Shown one piece after another: positions 26,285 through 37,149 of a DNA stretch of 64,000 nt. Numbering within the stretch: the stretch's first letter is position 1; every line of letters begins with the position of its first letter. A program made the translations under genes and the position numbers. The notes beneath the pieces are model-generated. The model did no database searches, was not told the DNA's origin, and worked only from the letters and a program-made list of their open reading frames with translations. Source of the DNA: Microbacterium rhizomatis (lineage in GTDB: Bacteria > Actinomycetota > Actinomycetes > Actinomycetales > Microbacteriaceae); assembly GCF_008710745.1 (NCBI RefSeq), contig NZ_VYSA01000001.1, forward strand, positions 310,001 to 374,000. Reading direction: 5' to 3'.

Positions 26285-26333
26285 CTTGCAAAGAATATGT
26301 TGCAAAGAAGAGAATGCAAAGCTATCTTTGTAT
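26285..26333 (+). promoter_or_regulatory. arsR operon promoter, repeats and likely operator
   Basis: A -35 TTGCAA (26300-26305) and -10 TATCTT (26323-26328) are 17 bases apart and seven bases before ATG 26336. ATGCAAAG-CTAT-CTTTGTAT (26314-26333) is an inverted repeat with one mismatch, covering the -10. Two direct copies of TTGCAAAGAA begin at 26285 and 26300. The region is far more AT-rich than its surroundings. Autorepression by the ArsR product is the natural reading. Confidence 0.65.
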
Positions 26334-26335
26334 CC

Positions 26336-26950
26336 ATGCAAGATCAGACGGATGCCCGGAGGCTGCTCGACCGCAACGACCGCATCTTGGATGCGGGGGC
26401 GCTCCGCGCGCTCGCTCACCCCCTCCGCGTGCAGATCTACGACATCCTCAGCCAGTACGGTCCGCAGACGGCGAGCTCGCTCGCGAGCCTGACCGGCGAG
26501 TCTTCGGGAGCGACCAGCTATCACCTGCGCGCTCTGGCCAAGCACGACCTCATCCGCGAAGTCGATGGGCGTGGAACCGCTCGCGAGCGCTGGTGGGAGC
26601 GGCCTGTCGGCGGCGTTTCGTTCGCCAACCCCGAGGCGATGAAGACTCCGTCCGGACGTGCAGCGACGCAGGTGGTGATGACCGAGTTCCTGAACCGCCG
26701 GCACCAGCAGCTCATGCAGTACGCCGCGCGCGGGCTGCAGAGTGAGCCGGAGGACTGGCAGGACGGGTCGCTCATCTCCACCGCGAACGCTCGGCTGACG
26801 TCGGCGCAGATGCAGGAACTCGCGGAGAAGCTACAGGCGCTGCTCGACGAGACCGTCGGAAAGTATCGCGATCAACGGGGAGAGGGCGTGCGTCCTGTGA
26901 CGATGCACGTCGACGTCTTCCCGCTTCCCGAGGAAGGAGCACATCGATGA
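26336..26950 (+). CDS. ArsR-type winged-helix transcriptional regulator
   Basis: A 204-residue regulator. The N-terminal winged helix has [17 protein letters not shown], the HTH in [20 protein letters not shown] and the wing after [10 protein letters not shown]; the C-terminal about 110 residues are helical. It lacks an obvious Cys metal site of classical ArsR/SmtB, so it probably senses something else. ATG 26336 fits a leaderless message; an upstream in-frame start (26297) lies before the -10 and is rejected. It overlaps the next small ORF by four bases and through it the MFS transporter, which is likely its regulated function. Confidence 0.9.
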   Translation: MQDQTDARRLLDRNDRILDAGALRALAHPLRVQIYDILSQYGPQTASSLASLTGESSGATSYHLRALAKHDLIREVDGRGTARERWWERPVGGVSFANPEAMKTPSGRAATQVVMTEFLNRRHQQLMQYAARGLQSEPEDWQDGSLISTANARLTSAQMQELAEKLQALLDETVGKYRDQRGEGVRPVTMHVDVFPLPEEGAHR

Positions 26951-27174
26951 CCACCATGACCGCCTCGCACGCACTCCCCGTTCTGGTCGACGGGCGGCCG
27001 ACGGCGATGGATCGTGCTCTGCTGAGGATGGCTCGGGTCCTGGAGGCGGCAGCGATCGCCCGGATGCAGCGACGTACGACGATGATCGGGCCCCGATCCG
27101 ACCACACCAGACGCACCGACGAACACCGACTCAGCGCGGCCGCGATGGTGTACGCGGGCATGCTTCCCCGATGA
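26947..27174 (+). CDS. Small protein of unknown function between arsR and MFS genes
   Basis: A 75-residue basic protein without recognisable domain. Its middle is helical and Arg/Met-rich ([20 protein letters not shown]). It is joined on both sides by 4-base ATGA overlaps (26947-26950 and 27171-27174), which strongly supports translation. It may be an accessory to the transporter or simply a coupling ORF; no function can be assigned. Confidence 0.6.
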   Translation: MTTMTASHALPVLVDGRPTAMDRALLRMARVLEAAAIARMQRRTTMIGPRSDHTRRTDEHRLSAAAMVYAGMLPR

Positions 27175-28427
27175 GCGATGTCGTCACGGATCGCGCGTCG
27201 TCGCCACTGAAGCGCCCGCGGCTCGGATCCGACTTCGGCAAGCTCTGGACCGCCGCCGCCTTCAGCAACCTCGCCGACGGTGTCGGCCGCACCGCAGTGC
27301 CGCTGATCGCTACGACTCTCACCCGTGACCCGGTGGCGATCGCCGCGATCGGCGCACTCGCCTTCCTGCCGTGGCTCGTCTTCGGACTGCCTGCCGGCAT
27401 GCTCGTCGATCGCTTTGATCGGCGCTGGATCATGGCCGTCGCCAACACCCTTCGCGGAGGCGTTGCGCTCGCGTTGTCGCTCATGATGGTGACCGGCACG
27501 ATGACCATCTGGAGTCTGCTGGTCGCGACCCTCGTGTTCGGCGTGGGGGAGACGCTCTTCGACAACGCGACGAATGCGGTGATCCCCTCGATCGTCGAGA
27601 AACCTGCGCTCGACAGGGCGAACGGCTTCATGCAGGCGGCGCAGGTCACGATCGACAGCTTCATCGCCACACCGATCGCCGGCGTCCTGTTCGCCGTTTC
27701 GATGGTGCTGCCCCTCTGGGTGGGCGCGGCCGGCTATATCATTCCGATCGCCCTCGCGATCTTGCTGCCCCTGTCGGCCGCGCGCTCACTGCGTCGCGCC
27801 GATCAGGCGCCCCGCGATCCGGTGAGCGCCAGAGTCGCCGCGGCATACCTGTGGCGCCACCGGTATCTGCGCGCGATCGTCGTCTTCACGTCGATCGTCG
27901 GCTGTGCCTTCTCGTTCGCCCAGGCGCCCACGATCCTGTACTTCCTCGACACGATGCACGTGCAGCCCGCGGCGATCGGGTTCGTGACCGCGGGGATCGG
28001 TGTCGGTGCGCTCGGCGGCTCGCTCGTGGCGCCTGCGCTGGTGCAGCGTTTCGGCCGCGGCGCGGTGATGCTCGGCGCGAACATCGCTGCCGGGCTGTTC
28101 CTGGTCGGCGTCGGACTCGCCCCCGAGGTCATCACCGCGGTCATCGCCTACGCGGGAATGGCCTTCGCCGTCTCCACGTGGAATGTCCCGTGGGGCGCCC
28201 TGCGACAGACGATCGTCCCGGGCGACATCTTCGGGCGCGTCCTCGGGATCATCCGCTCTTTCACGTGGGGGCTCTTCCCCTTCGCCACGCTCCTCGGCGG
28301 TTTCATCGCCCGCATCGACCTGCGTCTGCCCTATCTGATCGCGGCGGTTGTGACTCTGATCGCCACCGCCTTCTTCGCACGGTTGATCCTGAGAGCATCC
28401 ACCTTCTCAGGACCGCTCGAAGACTGA
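27171..28427 (+). CDS. MFS transporter (MFS_3 / EntS-like exporter)
   Basis: A 418-residue major facilitator with about twelve membrane spans. The loop 2-3 motif region reads [13 protein letters not shown], and the pattern [17 protein letters not shown] at the start is common in EntS/MefA-like exporters. It is last in the arsR-small ORF-MFS operon, so a regulated efflux role is probable; substrate unknown. It converges on the valS-linked small ORF with an eight-base gap and no terminator. Confidence 0.9.
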   Translation: MSDVVTDRASSPLKRPRLGSDFGKLWTAAAFSNLADGVGRTAVPLIATTLTRDPVAIAAIGALAFLPWLVFGLPAGMLVDRFDRRWIMAVANTLRGGVALALSLMMVTGTMTIWSLLVATLVFGVGETLFDNATNAVIPSIVEKPALDRANGFMQAAQVTIDSFIATPIAGVLFAVSMVLPLWVGAAGYIIPIALAILLPLSAARSLRRADQAPRDPVSARVAAAYLWRHRYLRAIVVFTSIVGCAFSFAQAPTILYFLDTMHVQPAAIGFVTAGIGVGALGGSLVAPALVQRFGRGAVMLGANIAAGLFLVGVGLAPEVITAVIAYAGMAFAVSTWNVPWGALRQTIVPGDIFGRVLGIIRSFTWGLFPFATLLGGFIARIDLRLPYLIAAVVTLIATAFFARLILRASTFSGPLED

Positions 28428-28435
28428 CGCTCGGT

Positions 28436-28684
28436 TCAGGCGAACTCGTCGTCGGCGTCGTGCTCGGTGACGACCTCGCCGTCCGCGTCCTGTCGCACCA
28501 CCACACCCGTGTCGAGTTCGGCGCGTGCGCGATTCTCCAGCCACGTCAGCGTCCACCGCGGCGCGGGTGATCCGTCCGTGCTCGTCAGGACGACCGCGTC
28601 CACAGCGGCGATCGCGTCGCGGAGCGCGACGGGCACCGCAGCCGGAGGGGTCTGCCCTGCCGTCCACCGGGTTCCCAGCTGCAT
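28436..28684 (-). CDS. Small protein of unknown function downstream of valS
   Basis: An 82-residue protein with an acidic C-terminus (EHDADDEFA) and no recognised domain. Its ATG overlaps the valS stop (TGATG on the minus strand, 28682-28686), indicating coupled translation from the valS message. WTLTWLENRARAELDTG looks like a structured core. Function unknown. Confidence 0.65.
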   Translation of the reverse strand: MQLGTRWTAGQTPPAAVPVALRDAIAAVDAVVLTSTDGSPAPRWTLTWLENRARAELDTGVVVRQDADGEVVTEHDADDEFA

Positions 28685-31260
28685 CAGTTCTCCTCCGCCG
28701 GCGCGAGCTCTATGCCGGTCACGGTCAGTTCATCACCCTCGGTGAAGGTGAGCCGAGCGATCCGCCCGACCGCTCGCAGATCGCCTTCCGCGAGCAGCAG
28801 AGCGGCCAGTGCGGCGGGCGGTGCGGCGATGGCGGCGATCGACACCGGGGTCTTCTGCGATGCCTTGGCCTCGGTCTTGGCGCGACGGATGCTGATCAGC
28901 GCCGCGCTCGCGACCGAGAGGACGGCGGGGTCACCGTCGATGCCGAGCGGCGTCGGCCACGGCGACGTGTGCACCGAGCCCTCGTTGAACCACGACCACG
29001 GCTCTTCGGTGGCGAAGACGAGCACGGGGGCGAGCAGTCGCAGCAGCGTCGACAGCGCGATCCGCAGTGCGAGTGCGGCGGAGGCCTGTCCGACGTCGGC
29101 GCGGTCGTAGGCACGCTCTTTCACGAGTTCGAGGTAGTCGTCGCAGAAGGTCCAGAAGAACTGCTCCGTCACCTCGAGCGCGCGCGCGTGGTCGTAGGCA
29201 TCCAACGCCTTCGTGGCCTCGGCGATGACACCGTCGAGGGTCGCGAGCATCGAGGCATCCAGAGCGTGCGTCACCTCCGCACCTCCGGGCACGGGGAACG
29301 ACAAGACGAATTTCGCGGCGTTCAGTACCTTGATCGACAGCCGTCGCCCGATCTTGATCTGCGTCGGGTTCTGCGGGTCGAAGGCGGCGTCGGTGCCGAG
29401 CCGCGAGGACGCCGCCCAGTACCGCACCGCATCCGAGCCGTGCTGCTCGAGGATGTCGGCCGGGGTCACGACGTTGCCCTTCGACTTGGACATCTTCTTG
29501 CGGTCGGGGTCGACGATGAAGCCCGAGATCGCAGCATCCGTCCACGGGGCGCGATCGTCTTCCAGCGCGCTGCGCAACATGGTCGAGAAGAGCCACGTGC
29601 GGATGATGTCCTGACCCTGCGGTCGCAGGTCGAAGGGTGCGACGAGGTTCCAGAGCTCGGCATCCCGTTCCCACCCGCCCGCCAATTGCGGCGTGAGGGA
29701 CGAGGTCGCCCACGTGTCGAGGATGTCGAGCTCGGGCTCGAACCCACCGGGGACGCCGCGCTGCGCAGCGCTGTACCCGGGGGGCGCATCCGTCGAAGGG
29801 TCGACCGGGAGCTGCGCGGGATCCGGCACGAGGACGCTGCCGTCGATCCGCTCGCCGTTCTCATCGAGGCCGTACCAGACGGGGATCGGCACGCCGAAGA
29901 AGCGCTGTCGCGAGATCAGCCAGTCGCCGGTGAGCCCGCCCACCCAGTTCTCGTATCGCACCCGCATGAAGTCGGGATGCCACGACACGTCGCGCCCGAG
30001 TGACAGCAGGCGCTCACGCAGGTCGGCGTCGCGCGCTCCGTTGCGGATGTACCACTGGCGCGTCGAAACGATCTCGAGCGGGCGGTCGCCCTTCTCGTAG
30101 AACTTGACGACGTGCGTGAACGGCTTCGGGTCGCCGATGAGCTCGCCCGACTCCTGAAGCAGTTCGACCATGCGCTTCTTGGCGCTGAACACCGTCTTTC
30201 CGGCGAGCTCGGCGTACGCGGTCAACCCCGCCTTACTCGAGATGGCGTCCGGCGCATCGGGGAGAATGCGGCCGTCGCGCCCCAGGATCGTGCGGTTGGG
30301 CAGATCGAGCTCACGCCACCAGATGATGTCGGTGACATCGCCGAACGTGCAGATCATGGCGATTCCGGAGCCCTTGTCCGGCTGGGCCAGGTGGTGGGCC
30401 AGCACGGGCACGTCGACGCCGAACACCGGGGTGCGCACCGTCGTTCCGAACAGCGGCTGGTAGCGCTCGTCGTCGGGATGCGCGACGAGGGCGACGCACG
30501 CCGCGAGCAGTTCGGGGCGCGTCGTCTCGATGAACACGTCGTCCGCAGGCCCGTGGAATGCGAGGCGGTGATACGCGGCGGGCTGCTCGCGGTCTTCGAG
30601 CTCGGCCTGAGCGATCGCGGAGCGGAAATCGATGTCCCATAGCGTGGGAGCCAGCGACTGATACGCCTCGCCGCGCTCGAGCCCTCGGAGGAAGGCGAGT
30701 TGTGACGTGCGGATCGTGTCGCTCGAGATCGTGCGGTACGTCTGCGTCCAGTCGACCGACAGGCCGAGTGTGCGCCAGAGAGCTTCGAATGCCTTCTCGT
30801 CCTCGACGGTGAGCGTTTCGCAGAGCTCGATGAAGTTGCGGCGGCTGATCGCGATCTGATCGGCCGCGCGCGAGCTCTTGTTGTCGCCGCCCTCGAAGGG
30901 CGGGGTGAATCCGGGATCGTAGGGGAGCGACGGGTCGCAGCGTACGCCGTAGTAGTTCTGCACACGGCGCTCGGTGGGCAGGCCGTTGTCGTCCCAGCCC
31001 ATCGGATAGAACACGGTTTTGCCGCGCATCCGCTCGTAGCGCACCTTCACGTCGGTGTGGGTATACGAGAAGACGTGACCGATGTGGAGCGATCCCGACG
31101 CGGTCGGCGGGGGAGTGTCGACCGAGAAGATGCCCGCGCGCCCGGCCTGGGCGGCACGGAGCCGGTCGAACAGGAAGGTGCCATCGGCATCCCACTTCTG
31201 CGACCATTTCGCTTCGAGACCCTCGAGGGCGGGCTTGTCGGGGATGTGCGCGTCGGTCAT
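28684..31260 (-). CDS. valS: Valyl-tRNA synthetase
   Basis: An 858-residue class Ia synthetase charging tRNA-Val. The HIGH motif is in SGSLHIGHVFSYTH, KMSKS is in [11 protein letters not shown], and the CP1 editing domain lies between them (TTRPELLAACVALVAHP). The PPPTASGSLHIGH pattern and the lack of the long C-terminal coiled coil place it in the actinobacterial/archaeal-like form, shorter than E. coli ValRS. GCAGGAG precedes ATG 31260. Confidence 0.97.
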   Translation of the reverse strand: MTDAHIPDKPALEGLEAKWSQKWDADGTFLFDRLRAAQAGRAGIFSVDTPPPTASGSLHIGHVFSYTHTDVKVRYERMRGKTVFYPMGWDDNGLPTERRVQNYYGVRCDPSLPYDPGFTPPFEGGDNKSSRAADQIAISRRNFIELCETLTVEDEKAFEALWRTLGLSVDWTQTYRTISSDTIRTSQLAFLRGLERGEAYQSLAPTLWDIDFRSAIAQAELEDREQPAAYHRLAFHGPADDVFIETTRPELLAACVALVAHPDDERYQPLFGTTVRTPVFGVDVPVLAHHLAQPDKGSGIAMICTFGDVTDIIWWRELDLPNRTILGRDGRILPDAPDAISSKAGLTAYAELAGKTVFSAKKRMVELLQESGELIGDPKPFTHVVKFYEKGDRPLEIVSTRQWYIRNGARDADLRERLLSLGRDVSWHPDFMRVRYENWVGGLTGDWLISRQRFFGVPIPVWYGLDENGERIDGSVLVPDPAQLPVDPSTDAPPGYSAAQRGVPGGFEPELDILDTWATSSLTPQLAGGWERDAELWNLVAPFDLRPQGQDIIRTWLFSTMLRSALEDDRAPWTDAAISGFIVDPDRKKMSKSKGNVVTPADILEQHGSDAVRYWAASSRLGTDAAFDPQNPTQIKIGRRLSIKVLNAAKFVLSFPVPGGAEVTHALDASMLATLDGVIAEATKALDAYDHARALEVTEQFFWTFCDDYLELVKERAYDRADVGQASAALALRIALSTLLRLLAPVLVFATEEPWSWFNEGSVHTSPWPTPLGIDGDPAVLSVASAALISIRRAKTEAKASQKTPVSIAAIAAPPAALAALLLAEGDLRAVGRIARLTFTEGDELTVTGIELAPAEEN

Positions 31261-31320
31261 GGCGTCTCCTGCGATATGTGCGGCACGGTGTGTGCGTGCC
31301 TGAGTGTGGAATGTCGCTCC

Positions 31321-31326
31321 ATTGTA
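31321..31326 (-). promoter_or_regulatory. -10 element of valS
   Basis: TACAAT on the minus strand, about 60 bases before the valS start. No T-box motif is visible in the short leader, in contrast to ileS. Confidence 0.55.
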
Positions 31327-31353
31327 CGGGGCGACACGGCGCGATCAGGGGGC

Positions 31354-32007
31354 TCAGTCGCGCACATCGACTCCGGCGGCGATCGCGAAACCACGCGCGA
31401 GGTTCTCGACCTGGCGTTGTGTCATCGTCGCCCCGCGCAGAGCGGCCATGTCGAGGAAGTGCAGGGCTTCGAGTCCCCGCAGATCGAGGTTCTCGATCCG
31501 CCATCCTCGGTTGTCGATCTCATCGGCGCGGCATCCCTCGAACGCCGCGCGCCGAAGCGTCGACTGCGGTGCGTCCAGCGCACCGATGATGCAGTCCGCG
31601 AACAGCACGTCCGACACCGTCGAACCCGAGAGGTTCAGGTAATCGATGCGGATGCCGCGCAGCTCGACCCCCGTCAGTTCGGCACGTGAGAGGTCGAGGG
31701 TGCCGATGCGGCCGCCGGTCACGCGCACGGTCTGCCACCGGGACTCGCGGAACGACGCGTCCACCGCCCTCAGATCCTCGATCGCGACGTCGGTCAGGGT
31801 GGCACCGCTCAGCGTGAGCGATCCGACATCCGCTCGGCGGATGACGCTCTCGACGATGTGGGCCGTGCGCGCATCGACGTCGCCCGTCAGATCGTCGAGC
31901 GATCCGGCGTGCACATCGCCGCGCGGTTCGAGGCGGGCAGGCCGGAGGTGCGGAGGCAGGTCGGGCGCCGCAACACGCGGAGGCAGAGGGGTGACGGGTC
32001 GTGCCAT
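31354..32007 (-). CDS. Pentapeptide-repeat protein
   Basis: A 217-residue protein whose residues about 60-200 fit pentapeptide repeats (A/C-D/N-L-x-x pattern): [38 protein letters not shown], and [19 protein letters not shown]. These fold as a right-handed quadrilateral beta helix. Some members protect DNA gyrase (MfpA/Qnr), but the N- and C-terminal regions here do not let me claim that. ATG 32007 follows TAGCGT by six bases. It precedes valS on the same strand, 93 bases away, and is divergent from ileS. Confidence 0.88.
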   Translation of the reverse strand: MARPVTPLPPRVAAPDLPPHLRPARLEPRGDVHAGSLDDLTGDVDARTAHIVESVIRRADVGSLTLSGATLTDVAIEDLRAVDASFRESRWQTVRVTGGRIGTLDLSRAELTGVELRGIRIDYLNLSGSTVSDVLFADCIIGALDAPQSTLRRAAFEGCRADEIDNRGWRIENLDLRGLEALHFLDMAALRGATMTQRQVENLARGFAIAAGVDVRD

Positions 32008-32013
32008 CCCCTC

Positions 32014-32019
32014 ACGCTA
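32014..32019 (-). promoter_or_regulatory. -10 element of the pentapeptide-repeat gene (leaderless)
   Basis: TAGCGT on the minus strand, six bases (GAGGGG), then ATG 32007. Confidence 0.55.
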
Positions 32020-32148
32020 CGCGTCTCACGCGCGTCCATCTGCAGGGTGGGATGTGACGGATGGGGCAGACGGGGCGCGTGCGATGCCGCTCGGGCACGT
32101 CTCCCTGCGCACGGTCGGACTCGCGGCGCGGGGTCGCGGGATCGCGGC

Positions 32149-32154
32149 TAGAAT
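32149..32154 (+). promoter_or_regulatory. -10 element of ileS
   Basis: TAGAAT, placing the transcription start at about 32161 and giving a leader of roughly 200 bases that contains the T-box. Confidence 0.6.
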
Positions 32155-32160
32155 CGACGC

Positions 32161-32359
32161 ACGAGCATCGATCCGGCCATCACCGGGGAGCTCTCGGAAG
32201 AACCGGGCGCGAGTCCTCAGTAGAACCGAGCGGGGCAGGCCCGTCACAGCCGCAGTGCAAGAGGGTGGATGCCGAGGCATCCGCCAAGCGGGGTGGTACC
32301 GCGGTTCTCTCATCCGGAGAGTCGTCCTCGCAGGAAGCATCGCAACCTGCTGGAGTGAC
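32161..32359 (+). promoter_or_regulatory. T-box riboswitch (actinobacterial ileS, ultrashort stem I)
   Basis: A leader that senses uncharged tRNA-Ile. The stem I specifier ATC (Ile) is at 32179-32181 within CCGGCCATCACCGGGGAG. The conserved linker AGTAGAACCGAGCGGG follows. A hairpin at about 32265-32286 (GGTGGATGCC with GGCATCCGCC) precedes the T-box sequence GGGTGGTACCGCGG (32291-32304), whose TGGT bulge pairs with the tRNA NCCA end. The ribosome-binding site TGGAG is just before ATG 32360, and no terminator T-run is seen, so translational control as known for actinobacterial ileS is likely. Confidence 0.92.
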
Positions 32360-35300
32360 ATGAGCTACCCGAAATCCGCATTCGGTCCCGCCGCGGATGG
32401 CACCGCCGGGGGAAGTACCGCCGTGCATGACGTCGTGCCGAGCCCGCGCTTCCCGGCGATCGAGCAGGAGGTCCTGGCCTTCTGGGAGGCGGACGACACG
32501 TTCCGCGCCTCGATCTCGCAGCGCGAGGGCGCGCCCGAGTGGGTGTTCTACGACGGACCACCCTTCGCGAACGGACTCCCGCACTACGGGCATCTGCTCA
32601 CCGGTTACGCCAAGGACCTCTTCCCGCGTTTCCAGACGATGCGGGGCAACAAGGTCGACCGCGTCTTCGGGTGGGACACCCACGGTCTGCCGGCCGAGCT
32701 CGAGGCGATGAAGCAGCTCGGCATCACGGAGAAGGCCGAGATCGAGCGAATGGGCATCGCGACGTTCAACGACAAGGCCCGGGCGTCGGTGATGGAGTAC
32801 AGCGCCGAGTGGCAGGACTACGTCACGCGTCAGGCGCGGTGGGTCGACTTCGAGCGGGGCTACAAGACGCTCGACACCACCTACATGGAGTCGGTGCTCT
32901 GGGCGTTCAAGACGCTGTACGACAAGGGCCTCGCCTACGAGGGATATCGCGTGCTGCCCTACTGCTGGCGCGATGAGACGCCGCTCTCGAGCCACGAGCT
33001 GCGCATGGACGACGATGTGTACAAGATGCGGCAGGACCCGTCCGTGACCGTCACCTTCCCGCTCACGGGTGTGAAGGCCGAAGCGCTCGGGCTCACTGCG
33101 GTGCGGGCACTCGCCTGGACGACCACGCCGTGGACGCTCCCGACGAACCTCGCCTTGGCGGTCGGCCCGAGCATCCGATACGTCGTCGTCCCCGGCGGAC
33201 CCGAGGGTGCGGCCGACGTGCATCGCGACGACGAGTACGCCGAAGCCGAGTCGCACCAGTACCTGCTCGCCGAGGAGCTCCTCGGCGGGTACGCGAAAGA
33301 CCTGGGGTACGAGTCGCCCGAGGCCGCGCGTGCCGCCGTCGTCAAGACGGTGCTCGGCTCGGACCTCGCGGACGTCACCTACGACCGGCTCTTCGACTAC
33401 TACGCCGATGCCGAGACGTGGGGAACGCAGAAGGCCTGGCGCATCCTGGTCGACGACTACGTCACGACATCCGACGGTACGGGGATCGTGCACCAGGCTC
33501 CCGCCTACGGCGAGGACGACCAGCGGGTCACCGAGGCCGCCGGCATCCCGCTCATCATGAGCCTCGACGACGGCGGGCGCTTCCTTCCCCAGGTCGCGGA
33601 CGTGGCGGGGGAGCTCTGGATGGACGCGAACACGCCCCTCATCCGCCTGCTCCGCCGAGACGGCCGGCTGCTCCGTCAGGCCAGCTACGAGCACTCCTAC
33701 CCGCACTGCTGGCGATGCCGGAACCCCCTCATCTACAAGGCCGTGTCGAGCTGGTTCGTGCGGGTGACCGACATCAAAGACCGGATGCTCGCCAACAACG
33801 AGCTGATCACGTGGGCGCCCGAGAACGTCAAGCACGGCCAGTTCGGCAAGTGGCTCGAAGGCGCCCGCGACTGGTCGATCAGTCGCAACAGGTACTGGGG
33901 CTCGCCGATCCCCATCTGGAAGAGCGACGATCCCGCCTATCCGCGCGTCGACGCCTACGGCTCGCTGGCTGAGATGGAGAAGGACTTCGGGCGCCTCCCG
34001 ATGAACTCCGCGGGCGAGGTCGATCTTCATCGCCCGTACATCGACGAGCTCACCCGCCCGAATCCCGACGACCCGACCGGCCGGAGCACGATGCGCCGCA
34101 TCGAGGATGTGCTGGACGTCTGGTTCGATTCGGGCTCCATGCCGTTCGCACAGGTCCACTATCCGTTCGAGAACCACGAGTGGTTCGACGAGCACGCACC
34201 CGCGGACTTCATCGTCGAGTACATCGGGCAGACGCGCGGCTGGTTCTACCTCATGCACGTCCTGTCGACGGCGCTGTTCGACCGCCCGGCGTTCACCGGA
34301 GTGTCGTGCCATGGCATCGTCCTCGGCAGCGACGGCCAGAAGATGTCGAAGTCGTTGCGAAACTACCCGGACGTCTCGGAGGTTTTCGACCGCGACGGCT
34401 CGGACGCGATGCGGTGGTTCCTGATGTCGTCGAGCGTCCTGCGCGGGGGCAACCTCGTCGTGACCGAAGAAGGGATCCGGGCGGGAGTGCGGGAGTTCAT
34501 GCTGCCGCTCTGGAACGCGTGGTACTTCTTCTCGACCTACGCCAACGCGGCCGGCGGCCAGGACGGCGAGGGCTACGAGGCGACCTGGCGCACAGATTCC
34601 ACCGATGTCCTCGACCGGTACATCCTTGCGCTCACCGGCGAGCTCGTCCGCGAGGTCGCCGCCGATCTCGAGCGGCTCGACTCGACGACGGCTGCTGCGC
34701 GGCTCCGCGACTTCGCCGAAGCGTTGACGAACTGGTACATCCGGCGCTCGCGCGACCGGTTCTGGGTCGGCGTCACGGCCGACGCCGACTCGACACAGGC
34801 CTTCGACACGCTGTACACGGTGCTCGAAACCGTGACGCGCGTGGCGGCACCGCTCATTCCGCTGATCTCCGAGCGGATCTGGCAGGGGCTGACCGGTGGC
34901 CGGAGCGTTCACCTCGAAGGCTGGCCCGATGCCGGCGCGTTCCCCGAGTCGGCCGATATCCGTACGGCGATGGATGCCGTCCGCGAGGTCTCGTCGGTCG
35001 CCAACGCGTTGCGCAAGCGCGAGGGCAAGCGCGTGCGGCTGCCTCTCGCGAGACTGACGGTCGTCCTCTCGGATGCGGCATCCCTCGCGCAGTTCGACGA
35101 CATCCTGCGCGACGAGCTCAACGTCAAGACCGTCGACCTGGTCGAGCTGGAGTCGGGCGCCGCCGCGGAATACGGCATCACCCACCGGCTGTCGGTCAAC
35201 GCGCGCGCCGCCGGACCACGCCTGGGCAAGCGAGTGCAGCAGGTCATTCAGGCGGCCAAGGCGGGCTCGTGGACGGACGAGGGGGGAGTCGTCACGGCGC

Positions 35301-35800
35301 ACACCGCCGAAGGGTCGATCGCCCTGGAGCCGGGGGAGTACGAGCTCGTTCTCGAGACGACCGGCCGACCGGACGGAGAGGCCCTCGCGGTTCTTCCTGG
35401 TGATGGATTCGTGCTGCTGGACACGGCGACGACCCCCGAACTGGAGGCGGAGGGGCTCGCCCGAGACATCATCCGCGCCGTGCAGGACACGCGAAAGGCG
35501 GCCGGTTTCGACGTGAGCGACCGCATCCGCCTCGACCTGCTCTTCGCCCATGAGGGCGATGGCGACCAGGTCGCGTCGGCGTTCGGCATCGCCGACGTGG
35601 CGGGCGAGACGCTTTCGCTCGAGCACCGCGTGCAGGTCGTGGGGCGCGACGTGCCCATGCCCGTCGATGCGCCGCCGGACACATGGCATCCGGTCGTGTT
35701 CGGAGCGCTGCCCGAGCACGTCACCTACGTCCCCGCCGGTACGTATGCCAACGAGGGCGGCTTCCATGTCGCCGTCACGCGAGTGAGGCGCGCCGTATGA
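32360..35800 (+). CDS. ileS: Isoleucyl-tRNA synthetase
   Basis: A 1146-residue class Ia synthetase charging tRNA-Ile. HIGH is HYGH in [22 protein letters not shown] is in [16 protein letters not shown]; the CP1 editing domain contains [19 protein letters not shown]. Length and the [11 protein letters not shown] pattern suggest the eukaryote-like IleRS2 type, a class often insensitive to mupirocin (inference). ATG 32360 follows GGAG by five bases at the end of the T-box leader. Its stop overlaps the folC start (ATGA at 35797-35800). Confidence 0.97.
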   Translation: MSYPKSAFGPAADGTAGGSTAVHDVVPSPRFPAIEQEVLAFWEADDTFRASISQREGAPEWVFYDGPPFANGLPHYGHLLTGYAKDLFPRFQTMRGNKVDRVFGWDTHGLPAELEAMKQLGITEKAEIERMGIATFNDKARASVMEYSAEWQDYVTRQARWVDFERGYKTLDTTYMESVLWAFKTLYDKGLAYEGYRVLPYCWRDETPLSSHELRMDDDVYKMRQDPSVTVTFPLTGVKAEALGLTAVRALAWTTTPWTLPTNLALAVGPSIRYVVVPGGPEGAADVHRDDEYAEAESHQYLLAEELLGGYAKDLGYESPEAARAAVVKTVLGSDLADVTYDRLFDYYADAETWGTQKAWRILVDDYVTTSDGTGIVHQAPAYGEDDQRVTEAAGIPLIMSLDDGGRFLPQVADVAGELWMDANTPLIRLLRRDGRLLRQASYEHSYPHCWRCRNPLIYKAVSSWFVRVTDIKDRMLANNELITWAPENVKHGQFGKWLEGARDWSISRNRYWGSPIPIWKSDDPAYPRVDAYGSLAEMEKDFGRLPMNSAGEVDLHRPYIDELTRPNPDDPTGRSTMRRIEDVLDVWFDSGSMPFAQVHYPFENHEWFDEHAPADFIVEYIGQTRGWFYLMHVLSTALFDRPAFTGVSCHGIVLGSDGQKMSKSLRNYPDVSEVFDRDGSDAMRWFLMSSSVLRGGNLVVTEEGIRAGVREFMLPLWNAWYFFSTYANAAGGQDGEGYEATWRTDSTDVLDRYILALTGELVREVAADLERLDSTTAAARLRDFAEALTNWYIRRSRDRFWVGVTADADSTQAFDTLYTVLETVTRVAAPLIPLISERIWQGLTGGRSVHLEGWPDAGAFPESADIRTAMDAVREVSSVANALRKREGKRVRLPLARLTVVLSDAASLAQFDDILRDELNVKTVDLVELESGAAAEYGITHRLSVNARAAGPRLGKRVQQVIQAAKAGSWTDEGGVVTAHTAEGSIALEPGEYELVLETTGRPDGEALAVLPGDGFVLLDTATTPELEAEGLARDIIRAVQDTRKAAGFDVSDRIRLDLLFAHEGDGDQVASAFGIADVAGETLSLEHRVQVVGRDVPMPVDAPPDTWHPVVFGALPEHVTYVPAGTYANEGGFHVAVTRVRRAV

Positions 35801-37149
35801 GCGATCGCGATCGCGCGGATGCGGTCTACGCCGCGCTGCTCGCCCGCCAGGGCGAGCAGTGGGTCCAGCCCAGAGTGGAGCGAACCCGCCGCGTGCTGGA
35901 GCTGCTCGCCGATCCCCAGCGCACGTATCGCGTCGTGCACGTGACGGGGACGAACGGCAAGACGTCGACGAGTCGGATGATCGAGAGCCTGATCCGCGCC
36001 CACGGCCTGCGGACCGGGCTGTTCACGAGCCCGCACCTCGAGCGATTCACCGAGCGCATCATGATCGACGGCGAACCGGTCGCCGATGCGGCCGTGGCCG
36101 ACGCGTGGGACGAGATCGAGCCGTTCGTGGGGCTCGTCGACGCCGAGCTGGAGGCTGCGGGCGATGCCCCGCTCACCTTCTTCGAGCTCCTGACCGTCCT
36201 GGCGTTCGTCGCCTGCGCCGACGCGCCCGTCGACGTCCTCGTCCTCGAAGTGGGGATGGGCGGGGCGTGGGACTCGACGAACACCGCCGACGGCGACGTC
36301 GCGGTGTTCGCGCCGATCGACCTCGATCACGCCGACCGCCTCGGCGACACGATCGCCGAGATCGCCACGGTCAAGTCCGGCATCATCAAGGACGGGGCGG
36401 CTGTGGTCTCGGCTCGGCAGGATGCTGCGGCCGAGGCCGTCCTCCGGGCAGCGGCCGCCGCCCACGGTGCGACGATCGCCTTCGAGGGCGCGGAGTTCGC
36501 CCTCACCGCCGACACCCTGGCCGTCGGTGGCCAGCTGATCAGCGTCCGAGGACTCGCGGGAACCTACGACGAGGAATACTTGCCGCTGTACGGCGCGCAC
36601 CAGGGTTTCAACGCGGCGCTGGCGATCGCAGCCGTCGAATCGCTCATCGGGGGAGCGGCGCAGCCGATCGCGGGCGACATTCTCGCGGAGGGCCTGAGCA
36701 ACGCCACCTCGCCCGGGCGACTGCAGCTGGTCGGTATCGACCCGACCGTGCTGGTCGACGCCGCCCACAATCCGCACGGCGTCCGTGCCCTCACCACCGC
36801 CCTGGGCGAAGCGTTCGACTTCGACGAGTGGGGCATCGTGCTCGGCGTGCTGGGCGATAAGGACGCCGCCGGAATCGTGGCGGCGATCGCTCCATCGGCC
36901 GCGCACGTGTTCGCGACGGCCCCCGCGTCCGAGCGCGCGAGCGACCCCGATCTCCTCGCGGATCTCGCTGAGGCGGCGGGCCTTGCGGTGACGGTGCACG
37001 GTGACCTGGATGCTGCAGCCGAAGCCGCCCGGGAGTGGGCGGCCTCGGGTGACCGCCGCGCCGTGGTGATCGCCGGGTCGGTGGTGCTCGCCGGTGAGGC
37101 GCTGACGCTGTCGAGCGCCCAGGACTGGAAATCGGGGTGGAGCGCGTGA
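35797..37149 (+). CDS. folC: Folylpolyglutamate synthase / dihydrofolate synthase
   Basis: A 450-residue Mur-ligase-family enzyme that adds glutamate to dihydropteroate and folates. The P-loop is [25 protein letters not shown] and the metal/ATP-site segment [13 protein letters not shown] are diagnostic; the C-terminal domain has [13 protein letters not shown] 35797 overlaps the ileS stop. GTGA links it to the DUF4233 gene. Position between ileS/valS and ndk is conserved in actinobacteria. Confidence 0.95.
   Translation: MSDRDRADAVYAALLARQGEQWVQPRVERTRRVLELLADPQRTYRVVHVTGTNGKTSTSRMIESLIRAHGLRTGLFTSPHLERFTERIMIDGEPVADAAVADAWDEIEPFVGLVDAELEAAGDAPLTFFELLTVLAFVACADAPVDVLVLEVGMGGAWDSTNTADGDVAVFAPIDLDHADRLGDTIAEIATVKSGIIKDGAAVVSARQDAAAEAVLRAAAAAHGATIAFEGAEFALTADTLAVGGQLISVRGLAGTYDEEYLPLYGAHQGFNAALAIAAVESLIGGAAQPIAGDILAEGLSNATSPGRLQLVGIDPTVLVDAAHNPHGVRALTTALGEAFDFDEWGIVLGVLGDKDAAGIVAAIAPSAAHVFATAPASERASDPDLLADLAEAAGLAVTVHGDLDAAAEAAREWAASGDRRAVVIAGSVVLAGEALTLSSAQDWKSGWSA

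Noticed and set aside
31646..32359. Long N-terminal extension of ileS through the T-box
   Set aside because: The region is antisense to the pentapeptide gene and contains the T-box RNA; translation starts at ATG 32360 next to the ribosome-binding site.
32180..35767. Very long open frame on the minus strand opposite ileS (1195 codons)
   Set aside because: It is the antisense shadow of ileS produced by high GC at third positions; it has no recognisable domain and is Arg/Asp/Gly/His-rich.
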